NCBI RefSeq assembly: GCF_016629525.1
Contig: NZ_AP024269.1
Location: forward strand, 1,984,001-2,048,000
Source of the DNA: Kaistia sp. 32K
GTDB taxonomy: Bacteria > Pseudomonadota > Alphaproteobacteria > Rhizobiales > Kaistiaceae
DNA length: 64,000 nucleotides
Reading direction: 5' to 3'
Position numbers and translations under genes: made by a program. Below are positions 47,918 through 61,285 of this stretch, in pieces (the stretch's first letter is position 1; every line of letters begins with the position of its first letter). A model generated the notes under the pieces. It was not told the origin of the DNA. It made no database searches and saw nothing but the letters and a program-made list of their open reading frames with translations.

Positions 47918-48215
47918 GGTTTCAGTCCATCAAGTTGGGAAGGCTCCTGGAGCCTTGCGTGGCAGCGCGACGCGGTCGCGGCTATGGCGTGTTCATCATC
48001 TTCCCGGCCGAGCCGGGATCGATGGTCAACGCCATCGCCAGGTCTGCGTGCGCCGCCAGCATGCCGCCCGCTGTCCATCGCCCGTGGACGGCCACCAGCC
48101 GGCCCCGCGCGGGGCCGGGATGCCGTCGAATGCGACCGGGACGAGGCGCGCGTGGCGCGCCTGTCCTTCTCGCAGATCGGGTGAATGGCGTGGCGACATG
48201 GTATCCAACCAACCC
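47918..48215. other. Intergenic region between ppiD and trpE with possible leader structure
   Basis: On the trpE strand this region has an ORF (48199-48026) with five TGG codons, then a CCCGG...CCGGG hairpin. A perfect hairpin AAGGCTCC-A-GGAGCCTT follows about 20 bases ahead of the trpE start (47941-47957 plus strand). No T-run follows either hairpin. The arrangement suggests, without proving, attenuation of the trp operon. Confidence 0.5.
48026..48199 (-). CDS. Candidate trp leader ORF (57 codons, tandem and clustered Trp codons)
   Basis: The ORF runs from ATG at 48199 to TGA at 48026 and ends ...TQTWRWR. It contains W35-W36 in tandem, W48, W54 and W56. A weak GGA precedes the ATG. Its stop comes just before a GC-rich hairpin, as expected for a leader peptide. 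Against this, it is longer than classical leader peptides and TGG codons arise easily in GC-rich sequence, so it could be chance. Confidence 0.3.
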   Translation of the reverse strand: MSPRHSPDLREGQARHARLVPVAFDGIPAPRGAGWWPSTGDGQRAACWRRTQTWRWR

Positions 48216-50102
48216 TTAGATGGCGCTGATGATCTGCTGCAGCGCGGTCTGGTTGACCGTCGCGCCCAGCTGACGCTGCAGCTCGGACACGTATTGCTGC
48301 AGAAGGTCGTTCTGCATGGAGTCGGCAAGCTGCTGGGTCAGCGGATTGCTGTCGTCCTTGGCGGGAGTGTACGGGGTCTCGACCACATCCGCTACCTGCA
48401 GAACGATCTGCTCGCCGTCCTGCGCGCCCGGCGCCACGTCCGACGATCCCTTCGGACCGGCAAAGGCGGCCTTGAGGGCTTCGACCGAGAGGCCTTCGCC
48501 CGGCTGCGAGGCGCGGGTCTGCTTGTCGCGCGTGGCGACCGTCAGGCCGAGCGAGCTGGCAATTGCGTCCAGCGTCTCACCCTTGCCGAGACGGTCCTGG
48601 GCGTCCTTCGCCTTGGCGAGGAGCTTGTCGGCCGTGCTCTGCTTCTTCCAGGCCTCGATGACCTTCTCGCGGACCTCGTCGAGCGGACGGTCATGCGACG
48701 GGTTGATGTCGGCGATGGCGTACCAGACATAGCCGTCCTCGGTCGGGACCGCCGAATTGTCGATGCCGATGTCGCTCTCGAAAGCGGCCTTCAGCAGCTC
48801 CGCCTGGGCCGGGATGTCGGCCACGGCGTTGCCCTGCGGGTCCTTGCCCTGCTGGTCGACGGTGATCTTCTTCACCGTCAGCTTATTGTTGGCGGCGATT
48901 TCCTCGAACGAGGCGCCACCGGCGCGAGCGTCCTCGATCGAATCGCGCAGCACGTTGACGTCGGACCGGGCGTTGCCGAGCGCGAGCGTCTTCTTGAGCT
49001 CGCCCTTGACCTCGTCGAACGGCTTGACCGATTCCGGCACGACGTCGGTGACCCGCACGACGACCGGGCCGAAGCTGCCCTTGACCACGTCGCTGGTGCC
49101 GTTCGGCGCGAGCGAGAAGGCGGCCTCGGCGACGGCCGGATCGATCAGCTTGTCGCGAGTCAGCACGCCGAGGTCGACGTCGGCGAGCTTCTTGCCGGTG
49201 CTTTCCAGCACGGCATTGAAGTCTTCGCCGGCCTTGAGCCGATCGGCGGCAGCCTGCGCCGTGCTCTCGTCGGCGAAGACGACCTGGAAGACGTGGCGCG
49301 TCTCGGGCGTCGAGAAGCTGGCCTTCTCGGCCTCATAGGCCTTCTTGGCGTCCTCGTCGCTGACGTCCTCGGGACGCGCGACTTCGGCGGCGCCGAGCTT
49401 GATGAAGCTGATGGTGCGGGCTTCCGGGGCGCGCCACTCCGCCTTGTTGTCATTGTAGTAGGCGGTGAGCTCGTCGGCATTCGGCGCCGGGATCTCGCCG
49501 ACCACCGAGGACGGCAGCACGATGAAGCGGATGTCGCGCTGCTCGGTCTGGTACTCGTGCAGCGCCTTGGAGAACGCATTCGGAGCGGTGGCGCCGCCGG
49601 AGATCGACTCGGCGATCTGCTGGCGCTTCTCTTCCGCGCGGCGCTGGACGACATAGGCGTCCTCGGTCATGCCGTTGTTGCGCAGCAGCGAAACGAAATA
49701 GTTGCGGTCGAACGTGCCGCCCGCGCCCTTGAAGGCCGGGTCGTCCGCGATCTCACGGATCAGCATGTCCTTGGAGACGCCGATATGCAGGCTGTTGGCC
49801 TGGTCGTCGAGGGCTGCCTCCGTCACCAGACGTCCCAGCACCTGGTTCGGAATGCCGAGCATCTTGGCCTGGTCGGGCGTGACCTGCTGGCCGAGGCGCT
49901 GGCTCATCGCCTGCAGTTCGCGGCGGTAGGCGCGATCGAAATTGACCGTGGAAATGTCCGTGCTGCCGACGCGGGCGACGGAATGATTGCCGACTCCGGT
50001 GAAGACATCGGCGATGCCCCAGACGGCGAAGCTCAGCACGAGCAGGCCGAGTAAGATCTGCGCCACCCAGCCGGCGGCGTATTTGCGCATCGTATTGAGC
50101 AT
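48216..50102 (-). CDS. ppiD: Peptidyl-prolyl cis-trans isomerase D-like (SurA N-terminal / parvulin) chaperone
   Basis: The 628-residue periplasmic chaperone is anchored by one N-terminal helix (WVAQILLGLLVLSFAVWGIAD) and has a SurA-like N-terminal region followed by a parvulin-like domain (ETRHVFQVVFADEST... through SFGPVVVRVTDVVPE). It helps fold proteins that leave the Sec channel. In rhizobia ppiD-like genes commonly precede trpE and lie back to back with tpiA, as here. AGAGGA lies ahead of the ATG. Confidence 0.92.
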   Translation of the reverse strand: MLNTMRKYAAGWVAQILLGLLVLSFAVWGIADVFTGVGNHSVARVGSTDISTVNFDRAYRRELQAMSQRLGQQVTPDQAKMLGIPNQVLGRLVTEAALDDQANSLHIGVSKDMLIREIADDPAFKGAGGTFDRNYFVSLLRNNGMTEDAYVVQRRAEEKRQQIAESISGGATAPNAFSKALHEYQTEQRDIRFIVLPSSVVGEIPAPNADELTAYYNDNKAEWRAPEARTISFIKLGAAEVARPEDVSDEDAKKAYEAEKASFSTPETRHVFQVVFADESTAQAAADRLKAGEDFNAVLESTGKKLADVDLGVLTRDKLIDPAVAEAAFSLAPNGTSDVVKGSFGPVVVRVTDVVPESVKPFDEVKGELKKTLALGNARSDVNVLRDSIEDARAGGASFEEIAANNKLTVKKITVDQQGKDPQGNAVADIPAQAELLKAAFESDIGIDNSAVPTEDGYVWYAIADINPSHDRPLDEVREKVIEAWKKQSTADKLLAKAKDAQDRLGKGETLDAIASSLGLTVATRDKQTRASQPGEGLSVEALKAAFAGPKGSSDVAPGAQDGEQIVLQVADVVETPYTPAKDDSNPLTQQLADSMQNDLLQQYVSELQRQLGATVNQTALQQIISAI

Positions 50103-50349
50103 CGACGTCCTCTAACGCGCGGGGACTTTTCCGGCCCCGCTTCGGGCGCGCGATCATAGAAAGGACCCCTCGCCGGGGCAAGGCGCAGCGCGTCAACAAC
50201 GACAACGGGCTGTGCGATTGTGATTCGCGCGAGGGTTGGGTGGGGGATTCGCGGTCGTCCGGGCTGCCCCGATATGATCTGCCGGCTTGACTTGTCGGCC
50301 TCCTGCGGCTGCAAAGGAGGCAATCACAAACCAGAGTTCAGGAAACGCC

Positions 50350-51111
50350 ATGACCGACGCCAAGCCGAAACCGTTCATCGCCGGCAACTGGAAGATGAAC
50401 GGCCTGAAAGCCTCGGCGGGGGAGCTGGTGCAGGTCATGGCAGGCTACGCTCCGGCGCTGCGTGCGAAGGTGGATCTCGCGATCTGCCCGCCGGCGACGC
50501 AGCTGATTCCCTTTGCGCTGGCGGCGCTCGGCAGCCGCGTCGCGATCGGCGCGCAGGATTGCCACGCCAAGGCGAGCGGCGCGCATACCGGCGATCTCTC
50601 GGCCGAGATGATCGCCGACACCGGCGCCAGCCACGTCATCGTCGGCCATTCCGAGCGCCGGACGGATCATGCCGAGACAGATGCGATCGTCCGCGCCAAG
50701 GCCGAGGCCGCCTGGCGGGCCGGCCTCGTCGCCATCCTCTGCATCGGCGAGACGGAAGCCGAGCGGCGCGGCGGCACGACGCTTTCCGTCGTCGACACGC
50801 AGCTCGAGGGTTCGGTGCCCGACGGCGCGTCCGCGGCCAATCTCGTCATTGCCTATGAGCCGGTCTGGGCGATCGGCACCGGCCTGGTTCCGTCGAACGA
50901 GGACATCGCCGAGGTGCATGCGCATATCCGCCAGCGCCTCGTCGCCCGCTTCGGCGCGGAAGGCGAGGGGATGCGCATTCTCTACGGCGGCTCGGTAAAG
51001 CCTTCCAACGCCGGCGAAATTCTGAGGATCGAGAATGTCGACGGCGCGCTCGTCGGCGGCGCCAGCCTCAAGGCGGCAGACTTTCTCGGTATCGCCGCGG
51101 CCTATGCATGA
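50350..51111 (+). CDS. tpiA: Triose-phosphate isomerase
   Basis: The 253-residue TIM-barrel enzyme interconverts dihydroxyacetone phosphate and glyceraldehyde 3-phosphate. The catalytic residues are visible: the lysine of GNWKMN (K15), the histidine of IVGHSERR and the glutamate of [17 protein letters not shown] precedes the ATG; the frame upstream is open but lacks family sequence. It diverges from ppiD and is followed by secG, as in many rhizobia. Confidence 0.96.
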   Translation: MTDAKPKPFIAGNWKMNGLKASAGELVQVMAGYAPALRAKVDLAICPPATQLIPFALAALGSRVAIGAQDCHAKASGAHTGDLSAEMIADTGASHVIVGHSERRTDHAETDAIVRAKAEAAWRAGLVAILCIGETEAERRGGTTLSVVDTQLEGSVPDGASAANLVIAYEPVWAIGTGLVPSNEDIAEVHAHIRQRLVARFGAEGEGMRILYGGSVKPSNAGEILRIENVDGALVGGASLKAADFLGIAAAYA

Positions 51112-51230
51112 TGCCGCGTTTGGCTTGTTTCCGGTTCTTCGCTCTCCATATCAGGGGCGCGGCACTGGAAACGGCGAAACCGATCGTGTACAAGGCCGCC
51201 AGCTTTTTTGAATTCTGATCAGAGACATCG

Positions 51231-51677
51231 ATGCAGACAGTCATCATCGTGATCCACCTGATGGTGGTCGTCGCGCTCGTCGCCGTTGTTTTGCTGCAGC
51301 GCTCCGAAGGCGGAGCTCTGGGTATCGGCGGCGGCGGCGGATTCATGTCGGCGCGTGGTTCGGCCAACGTCCTGACCCGCACGACGGCAATCCTCGCGGC
51401 GATCTTCTTCATCACCTCGATGGGGCTGACCCTCCTGACGCGGTACGGCGAGCGGCCGTCCTCGATCCTCGATCAGATCCAGAGCCAGTCCTCGCCGTCG
51501 GCGCCGGCCGGCACGGGTCAGGGCATCCTGGATCAGCTGCCCGGCCAGAAGCCGCCGGCAGGCGGCGCGGCTCCTGCCGCTCCGGCAGCGGCTCCCGCCG
51601 CGCCGGCAGGCGAGACGGCTCCGGCAACCCCGGCACCGGCTGCCCCTGCGGCTCCCTCGGTTCCGAGCTCGCAGTAA
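51231..51677 (+). CDS. secG: Protein-export membrane protein SecG
   Basis: The 148-residue subunit of the SecYEG channel has two N-terminal hydrophobic helices (VIIVIHLMVVVALVAVVLLQ and TTAILAAIFFITSMGLTLL) separated by the GG-rich GALGIGGGGGFMSARG loop, then a long alanine/proline-rich tail. SecG assists insertion of SecA and protein export. An intrinsic terminator lies about 30 bases after the stop. Confidence 0.93.
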   Translation: MQTVIIVIHLMVVVALVAVVLLQRSEGGALGIGGGGGFMSARGSANVLTRTTAILAAIFFITSMGLTLLTRYGERPSSILDQIQSQSSPSAPAGTGQGILDQLPGQKPPAGGAAPAAPAAAPAAPAGETAPATPAPAAPAAPSVPSSQ

Positions 51678-51704
51678 CCGCGCGCTCAAGCCTTTCTCCA
51701 TTCG

Positions 51705-51740
51705 CGTCGCCGCGCGGTTCCGTGCGGCGACGTTTTATTT
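51705..51740 (+). terminator. Intrinsic terminator of secG
   Basis: CGTCGCCGC (51705-51713) and GCGGCGACG (51724-51732) form a nine-base stem, followed by TTTTATTT. It separates secG from pyrG. Confidence 0.88.
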
Positions 51741-51833
51741 GGAGAGGGGCAATTGCTGAATGTGGGCGTGGCCGTCAATTTGTGCGGCGGCCAGCTCTTG
51801 TCGAAACGAATCGGTCGATCGAAACTGAGGTAG

Positions 51834-53468
<1,635 letters not shown>

Positions 53469-53475
53469 GGCCATA

Positions 53476-53500
53476 CGATCCGGCGGAAGCCGCCGGATCG
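53476..53500 (+). terminator. Hairpin after pyrG
   Basis: CGATCCGGCGG and CCGCCGGATCG form an eleven-base perfect stem around a three-base loop, eight bases after the pyrG stop. The absence of a T-run makes it a probable but not certain terminator. Confidence 0.55.
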
Positions 53501-53708
53501 TCACCCCCACCGTGGCTCAAGCCTCGTAACGCCCGGCCACATATCTTTACGCTGGGGAATCGAGGCTCCTTCGAAAATGTCCTCAAACCGCCGCAGTCTG
53601 CTGCGGTGAGTGGTGCGCCTGGACGTGTTGTGGCCGGCGAGGGTCGCTTCGCCGCCGATGACGTTGTAAGGGACTGGCCACGCTTCGATTGACTCCAAGG
53701 CACGGTGA

Positions 53709-54545
53709 ATGATGACGACTGCCCCCAATGCGCATGTCTCGGTCGGCAACGCGACGTTCGGCAACGACCTGCCGCTGACGCTGATCGCCGGACCCTGCCA
53801 GCTCGAGAGCCGGCAGCATGCCTTCGACATGGCTGGCCGGCTGAAGGAGATGACCAGCGCGCTGGGCATGGGGCTCGTCTACAAGTCCTCGTTCGACAAG
53901 GCGAACCGCACCAGCCTCTCCGGCAAGCGCGGCGCCGGGCTCGACGCGGCGCTCCCGATTTTCGCCGATCTGAAGAAGGAATTCGGCCTGCCGATCCTGA
54001 CCGACATCCACGAGCGCGAGCAGTGCGCGATCGTGGCGGAAGTGGTCGACATCCTGCAGATCCCGGCCTTCCTCTCGCGCCAGACCGACCTTCTGGTCGC
54101 GGCTGCCGAGACGGGCAGGACGATCAACGTCAAGAAGGGCCAGTTTCTCGCCCCCTGGGATATGAAGAACGTCCTGACCAAGCTGGTCGGCAGCGGCAAT
54201 CCCAACATTCTTCTGACCGAGCGCGGCGCCAGCTTCGGCTACAACACGCTCGTCTCCGACATGCGCTCGCTGCCGATCATGGCCGCCATGGGCGCCCCGG
54301 TGATCTTCGACGCCACCCATTCCGTGCAGCAGCCGGGCGGGCAGGGCGAGTCTTCCGGCGGCCAGCGCGAATTCGTGGCCGTTCTGGCGCGCGCCGCCGT
54401 CGCCGTCGGTGTCGCCGGCGTCTTCATCGAGACGCATCAGGATCCCGACAACGCGCCGTCGGACGGCCCGAACATGATCCAGATCGACGAATTGCCGGCC
54501 CTGCTCGAGCGGCTTTCGGCCTTCGACAGGCTTGCAAAGGGGTAG
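53709..54545 (+). CDS. kdsA: 3-deoxy-8-phosphooctulonate synthase (KDO-8-phosphate synthase)
   Basis: The 278-residue enzyme condenses phosphoenolpyruvate and arabinose 5-phosphate for KDO, the sugar linking lipid A to the lipopolysaccharide core. [20 protein letters not shown] and [17 protein letters not shown] are signatures. [17 protein letters not shown] and [17 protein letters not shown] also fit. Cysteine in AGPCQLES suggests the metal-dependent class. Follows pyrG, as in many proteobacteria. It supplies the KDO to which transferases such as those at 18659-21321 might add. Confidence 0.96.
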   Translation: MMTTAPNAHVSVGNATFGNDLPLTLIAGPCQLESRQHAFDMAGRLKEMTSALGMGLVYKSSFDKANRTSLSGKRGAGLDAALPIFADLKKEFGLPILTDIHEREQCAIVAEVVDILQIPAFLSRQTDLLVAAAETGRTINVKKGQFLAPWDMKNVLTKLVGSGNPNILLTERGASFGYNTLVSDMRSLPIMAAMGAPVIFDATHSVQQPGGQGESSGGQREFVAVLARAAVAVGVAGVFIETHQDPDNAPSDGPNMIQIDELPALLERLSAFDRLAKG

Positions 54546-54638
54546 GCAGACGCGGTCTGTCGCCATAGACAGTGACTTGTGGGATGATGTGAAACAATCG
54601 CAGGGGCCAACCTGCGTCCGTTGAGAAGAAGCCTCGCG

Positions 54639-55736
54639 ATGGACCCGAACGAACTCGTCGTTATTCTCGACCGGGCAATTGCAAACCTTCCCGATCCCTC
54701 GGTCGAGGGGCGTCGACGCGTTTACGAGCGCGTCGAGAAGACAATCCGCTCCACCTGCACGTCGGAAGACGGCAAGCTGGATCCGGAGCGCTATACGGCG
54801 CTCCGCCGCGATCTCGGCACCGCGATCGCGATGATCGAGAAGCGGACCCGGATCGCCGCCCGCCAGAATATTCATCCGCACACCGAGGCGGCTCCGGCGC
54901 CCCCGCCACCGCCGCCACCCGCGGCGGAGGAGCCCGCCGAGCCGTCCGAGGACGCTCCCGAGGACGCGACATCGCCGCCCTGGCTGAAGCGGATCGGCAT
55001 CGGCGCGGCGGGTCTCGCCGTCGCCCTCGGCGCGCTGATCGCCGTCTTGCCGGGAGGCCCGCTGAGCGGCCTCATCGGTGGAGGCGGCAGCAGCAGCCAG
55101 GTCGCCGCGCCGCCGCCGCCGCAAACGCCGCAGGTGGAGAAGCCGGATCCCTTCGCCGGCGCTCCGGAACCCGCCAAGCCGGCCGAGCCGGCTGCAGCCG
55201 CTCCCGCCGATGGCGATCTCGCCGCCTTCGCCCCGGTGCCGTCGCAGCCGGGCGTTCCGCGCGTTACCGACGTCAAGGTCGCCATCCTGAACGGCGCGTC
55301 CGCCTGGCGTGTCGAGCCGCTCACCGGCTTCGACGAGCAGGCCGCCCGGCCGCCGGTCATGGCGATCGCGCAGGACCGGCAGTCGCCGCTGATGGTCTCC
55401 TTCTATTGCGACACGCCGGAGCTGCTGGTTTTCCGCATCGCCTATGGTTCCGACCCGGCGACGCTGAAACAGGAAATCGCCGCGCGCGGTCAGCTGGACG
55501 GTGTGCTGCGGCAGAAGATCCAGGTGAAGACCGATCGCAGCGAAGGGTTCGCCGGCGATTTCCTGGCGCTGACGGAGCATAGCTGGGGCATTCGGCTGGC
55601 GCCGGAAAATGTCGATACGCTGCGCGCCGGCAAGGAGATCGAGGTCACCATTGGCGACTCGGTCGCCGGCACGGTCTCGCTGAGCGGCGCGACGCCGGCA
55701 ATCGAAGAGGCACTCGCGAGCAGTTCCTGCACGTGA
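54639..55736 (+). CDS. Membrane-anchored protein of unknown function between kdsA and eno
   Basis: The 365-residue protein has a cytoplasmic helical N-terminal part (about 1-75), a proline/alanine/glutamate-rich stretch (APAPPPPPPPAAEEPAEPSE), one membrane helix (IGIGAAGLAVALGALIAVLPG) and a second proline-rich linker. The C-terminal domain (about 215-365) has strands such as PPVMAIAQDRQSPLMVSFYC and GIRLAPENVDTLRAG. The layout resembles an anchor with a periplasmic domain across the peptidoglycan layer. GAGAAGAAG precedes the ATG at 54639. I recognise no assigned family. Confidence 0.75.
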   Translation: MDPNELVVILDRAIANLPDPSVEGRRRVYERVEKTIRSTCTSEDGKLDPERYTALRRDLGTAIAMIEKRTRIAARQNIHPHTEAAPAPPPPPPPAAEEPAEPSEDAPEDATSPPWLKRIGIGAAGLAVALGALIAVLPGGPLSGLIGGGGSSSQVAAPPPPQTPQVEKPDPFAGAPEPAKPAEPAAAAPADGDLAAFAPVPSQPGVPRVTDVKVAILNGASAWRVEPLTGFDEQAARPPVMAIAQDRQSPLMVSFYCDTPELLVFRIAYGSDPATLKQEIAARGQLDGVLRQKIQVKTDRSEGFAGDFLALTEHSWGIRLAPENVDTLRAGKEIEVTIGDSVAGTVSLSGATPAIEEALASSSCT

Positions 55737-55768
55737 TGCGCGGCGGCGCGAGCCGCGCCGCGCCCCTT

Positions 55769-55891
55769 AACCTCTCCCATGGGGAGAGGTCGGAGCGAAG
55801 CTCCGGGTGAGGGGGTAGGGAACCATCCGGTTAGGGCTCAACCCCTCACCCGCCGGCCTTCGGCCGTCGACCTCTCCCTCTGGGAGAGGTG
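55769..55891. repeat. Composite palindromic repeat, copy 2
   Basis: Two CCTCTCC...GGAGAGG palindromes flank a core with GGGTGAGGGGGTAGGGAACC and ATCCGGT, then CCCTCACCC, the same order and nearly the same sequence as 15312-15432. The core also has a CCGGCCTTCGGCCG hairpin at its right side. It lies between the convergent unknown gene and queF. Confidence 0.8.
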
Positions 55892-55919
55892 AAGCGAGCG
55901 CCCCCCGGACGACCGACCT

Positions 55920-56372
55920 CTACCCGCGGCCGCGATAGGTTGCGACGCCCTGGTCCGGCAGCCAGACATGGGCCGGCACCGGGCCGCTCTGCCAGAACAC
56001 GTCGATCGGGATGCCGCCGCGCGGATACCAGTAGCCGCCGATCCGCAGCCAGTGCGGATCGAGCAGGTCGACCAGCCGCTTGGCGATGTCGATCGTGCAG
56101 CCTTCGTGGAAGGCACCGTGATTGCGGAAGGCGTGCAGGTAGAGCTTCAGCGACTTCGATTCGACCAGCCAGTCCTTCGGCACATAGTCGATGACGAGAT
56201 GCGCGAAATCCGGCTGCCCGGTGACCGGGCAGAGCGAGGTGAATTCCGGCGCGGTGAAGCGGGCGACATAGAGCGTATCCGGATGCGGATTGGGGACGCG
56301 GTCCAGCTCCGCCTGTTCCGGGCTCTCGGCGATGCCGACGCTGCGCCCCAGCTGCAATTCATGCTCGGTCAT
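55920..56372 (-). CDS. queF: NADPH-dependent 7-cyano-7-deazaguanine reductase (type I QueF)
   Basis: The 150-residue enzyme reduces the nitrile preQ0 to preQ1, the base that Tgt inserts into t[23 protein letters not shown] has the catalytic cysteine and aspartate, and [18 protein letters not shown] is the substrate-binding helix. The single-domain length is typical of type I. It completes a queuosine set with queA-tgt at 29817-32026, though it is 24 kb away. TAAGGAAGAG lies ahead of the ATG; the longer frame overlaps the neighbour and was rejected. Confidence 0.95.
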   Translation of the reverse strand: MTEHELQLGRSVGIAESPEQAELDRVPNPHPDTLYVARFTAPEFTSLCPVTGQPDFAHLVIDYVPKDWLVESKSLKLYLHAFRNHGAFHEGCTIDIAKRLVDLLDPHWLRIGGYWYPRGGIPIDVFWQSGPVPAHVWLPDQGVATYRGRG

Positions 56373-56383
56373 GGTTCTCTTCC

Positions 56384-58836
<2,453 letters not shown>

Positions 58837-58848
58837 TTTCGGCTCCGG

Positions 58849-58881
58849 CATGCGGTCGCGACCTCAGGTTGCGATCGCATG
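58849..58881 (+). terminator. Hairpin after eno
   Basis: CATGCGGTCGC and GCGATCGCATG form an eleven-base stem with one G-U pair around an eleven-base loop, 12 bases after the eno stop. No T-run follows. Confidence 0.45.
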
Positions 58882-58914
58882 GACAAGCTCGCATGAGCGC
58901 GGCATGCTGCGCTC

Positions 58915-59142
58915 ATGAAGACCGTGCACAACGAACGCACAAAGCTCTTGGCGACGGCGCTGAACAATCTGGGCGTCGCCATTTGGGCAACCGCCGTTCT
59001 CACCCCGACGGCGAGCTTGCTCTATGGCACGGGCAACGCCACCATTGGAGCTTGGTGGCTCGGTATCGCTGCTATTTGGTTTCTGCTGGGCGTAGCACTA
59101 CATTTGTTGGCGAGAGCCATTCTGGGAAGGTTGCTGGAATGA
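58915..59142 (+). CDS. Small two-helix membrane protein of unknown function
   Basis: The 75-residue protein has a polar start (MKTVHNERTKLLATALNNLG) followed by two hydrophobic helices (VAIWATAVLTPTASLLYG and AWWLGIAAIWFLLGVALHLLA). The stop overlaps the start of a second tiny membrane protein (ATGA), so the two are coupled. No family is recognised with a known function. Confidence 0.65.
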   Translation: MKTVHNERTKLLATALNNLGVAIWATAVLTPTASLLYGTGNATIGAWWLGIAAIWFLLGVALHLLARAILGRLLE

Positions 59143-59264
59143 CCGCCATTCAACTGTATATGCTGATCGTACCCTTTGTGTTGCTGGGTATTGCGCTGCT
59201 CGCATACTGGATCAGCGGTATCTATGACGATCCGCGACGCCACCGCCATCACCCGGGCGAATAG
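59139..59264 (+). CDS. Very small single-helix membrane protein, coupled to the preceding gene
   Basis: The 41-residue predicted protein has one hydrophobic helix (LYMLIVPFVLLGIALLAYWI) and a short charged, histidine-rich tail (YDDPRRHRHHPGE). Its ATG overlaps the stop of the 75-residue gene, which is why it is likely to be translated. It could be a partner or subunit of that protein. The size is below most annotation cut-offs. Confidence 0.55.
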   Translation: MTAIQLYMLIVPFVLLGIALLAYWISGIYDDPRRHRHHPGE

Positions 59265-59367
59265 CTTCGAGCATTTCATCGTTTCGTGGAAACGACGAAA
59301 CGCTCTAACTATGTGTTTGGTCGCGTTTTCTTGAAGCGAACCGGTCCCCACTTCGCTCGAAAACGCT
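59265..59367. repeat. Rhizobial-type intergenic repeat remnant
   Basis: The stretch has a GAGCATTTCATCGTTTCGTGG... inverted against ...ACGACGAAACGCTC, then a GCGAACCGGTCCCCACTTCG tract. Both resemble dispersed repeats I recall in rhizobial genomes. It lies between the small membrane gene and the agmatine deiminase gene, and probably ends transcription. Confidence 0.5.
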
Positions 59368-60471
59368 CTAGCCCCCAGTTCCCACCGGTTGCTGCTGCGT
59401 GATGCAGTGGATGTTGCCGCCGCCGAGAAGGATTTCGCGCGCCTCGATACCGACGATGCGGCGATCCGGATGCAGGGAGGCGAGGATTTCCATCGCGGCC
59501 GCGTCCGTCTTCGGATCGAGCAGCGGCATGACCACCAGGCCATTCGCGATGTAGTAGTTGGCGTAAGACGCGGCGAGGCGGGCGCCGCCGCGCCGCTCGG
59601 CGCTGCCTTCGGAAACGTCGATGCCGGCCGCCTCGGAATCGGTCATGTAGAGCGGTCCCGGCATCGGCAGCTTGACGATCTCAAGCTTTCGCCCGCGCGC
59701 GTCGGTCGCTTTCGCCAGCCGGTCATGGGCATCGTGCGAGATCGCATATTGCGGATCCTCGGGATCCTCGCACCAGGTCAGCGCCACGACGCCCGGCCGC
59801 GCGAAGCAGGCGAGGTTGTCGATATGGCCGTTGGTCTCGTCGTGGAACAGTCCGGGGCCCAGCCAGATCGTCTTCTCCACGCCGAGCCGGCCGGCGAGAT
59901 GCTCCTCGATCTCGCTGCGATCGAGATAGGGATTGCGGTTGGGATTGAGCAGGCATTCTTCGGTTGTCAGCAGGCTGCCTTCGCCGTCGACATGGATGGC
60001 GCCGCCTTCCAGGATGAACGGCGCGCGGTAACGCGGCGCGCCCTCGACCTCGAGGATCTTGGCGGCGACGCGGTCGTCCTGGTCCCAGGGCGAATAAAGG
60101 CCGCCGGCAAAACCGCCCCAGGCATTGAAGCGCCAGTCATTGCCGCGCAGCCGGCCGTCCGCGCTCACGACGAAGCTCGGCCCCGTATCGCGGCACCAGG
60201 CGTCGTTGGTCGTCGTCTCGACGAGGCGGATATGCGCCGGAAGGCGCTGGCGGGCGTTCTCCCACTGGCCGGCCGAGACCAGCATCGTCACCGGCTCCGC
60301 CTCGGCGATCGCAGTTGCGACCGCCGCGAAGGCTTGCTGCGCCGGCTTGGCGCCGAGCCGCCAGTTGTCGGGCCGCTCCGGCCAGATCATCCAGGTGCCG
60401 GCATGCGGCTCCCATTCGGCCGGCATGCGGAAACCGTCGTCGCGGGGAAGGCCTTCGAGCGTCGCAGACAT
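59368..60471 (-). CDS. aguA: Agmatine deiminase
   Basis: The 367-residue enzyme converts agmatine to N-carbamoylputrescine in polyamine synthesis. [16 protein letters not shown], the [11 protein letters not shown] active-site motif and [15 protein letters not shown] (catalytic cysteine) are the family signatures. [12 protein letters not shown] gives further ligands. The ATG at 60471 fits the family start; a longer frame adds a basic tail. The next enzyme, N-carbamoylputrescine amidohydrolase, is not in the window. Confidence 0.94.
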   Translation of the reverse strand: MSATLEGLPRDDGFRMPAEWEPHAGTWMIWPERPDNWRLGAKPAQQAFAAVATAIAEAEPVTMLVSAGQWENARQRLPAHIRLVETTTNDAWCRDTGPSFVVSADGRLRGNDWRFNAWGGFAGGLYSPWDQDDRVAAKILEVEGAPRYRAPFILEGGAIHVDGEGSLLTTEECLLNPNRNPYLDRSEIEEHLAGRLGVEKTIWLGPGLFHDETNGHIDNLACFARPGVVALTWCEDPEDPQYAISHDAHDRLAKATDARGRKLEIVKLPMPGPLYMTDSEAAGIDVSEGSAERRGGARLAASYANYYIANGLVVMPLLDPKTDAAAMEILASLHPDRRIVGIEAREILLGGGNIHCITQQQPVGTGG

Positions 60472-60577
60472 GATTCTCGTTCGTTGTCGTCGGATGGGCC
60501 ATCCGACAGAAGCGGGAATGAACGGGCGATGCAAGCGTGCTAAGGGACCTTGTCACGGACATCAAACGGAACCAGAC

Positions 60578-61285
60578 ATGCAGCTTCGCGCGCTCCTGTT
60601 CGACAAGGACGGGACTTTCCTCGATTTCGCCAAGACCTGGGACGCCGCCACCGGATCGGTCATCGCGGCGCTCACCGAAGGCGACGAAGCCGCCGCGCGG
60701 CGGCTGGCCGAGATCGTCGGCTATGATCTCGAAGCGTCGATCCTGATGCCGACATCGGCCTTCGTCGGCGGTTCCGTCAGCGAACTGGCCGAGCTGTGGG
60801 CCGTGGCGCTCGGCCTGCCGGCGGATGATGCCAGCTTCCTGAACCGCCTGCGCGAGCTGTTCCACGAGGCGACGCTGCATGCGGCGACGCCGATTGGCGA
60901 GCCGGGCCGGATCTTCGCGGCGCTGCGCTCGGACGGCTACCAGCTCGGCGTCATCACCAATGATTCGGAGATCGGGGCCAAGGCGCAATGCGAGCGCCTC
61001 GGCCTCTCGCAGTGGTTCGAGGCCATCATCGGCTATGATTCAGGCCATGGCCGCAAGCCGGAGGCGGGGCAGATCGTCGCCTTCATGGAGCGCTTCGGCT
61101 ACCAGCCCGGCGAGACGGCCCTGATCGGCGACACGCTGCACGACATGCATGCCGCGCGCGCCGCGGGCGTTCTCGGCATCGGTGTCGAGAGCGGCTTCAT
61201 GTCAGCCGAGCAACTGGCTCCCCATGCTGATTATGTCATCAGCGATATCAGCCAGTTGCAGGGTCTTCTTCAGACGATGAACTAG
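60578..61285 (+). CDS. HAD family hydrolase
   Basis: The 235-residue protein has the HAD motifs: LLFDKDGTFLDF (nucleophile aspartate), GVITNDSEIGAKAQCERLGL (second motif with the serine/threonine), and GRKPEAGQIVAFMERF with ALIGDTLHDMHAARAAG (third and fourth). A small-molecule phosphatase such as phosphoglycolate phosphatase is likely. Its end overlaps the convergent homocysteine methyltransferase family gene by four bases. Confidence 0.88.
   Translation: MQLRALLFDKDGTFLDFAKTWDAATGSVIAALTEGDEAAARRLAEIVGYDLEASILMPTSAFVGGSVSELAELWAVALGLPADDASFLNRLRELFHEATLHAATPIGEPGRIFAALRSDGYQLGVITNDSEIGAKAQCERLGLSQWFEAIIGYDSGHGRKPEAGQIVAFMERFGYQPGETALIGDTLHDMHAARAAGVLGIGVESGFMSAEQLAPHADYVISDISQLQGLLQTMN

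Noticed and set aside
47982..48212. A 76-codon frame in the trpE leader region, in another reading frame from the Trp-codon ORF
   Set aside because: It starts inside the region without a ribosome site and has no conserved features. It overlaps the candidate leader ORF in a different frame.
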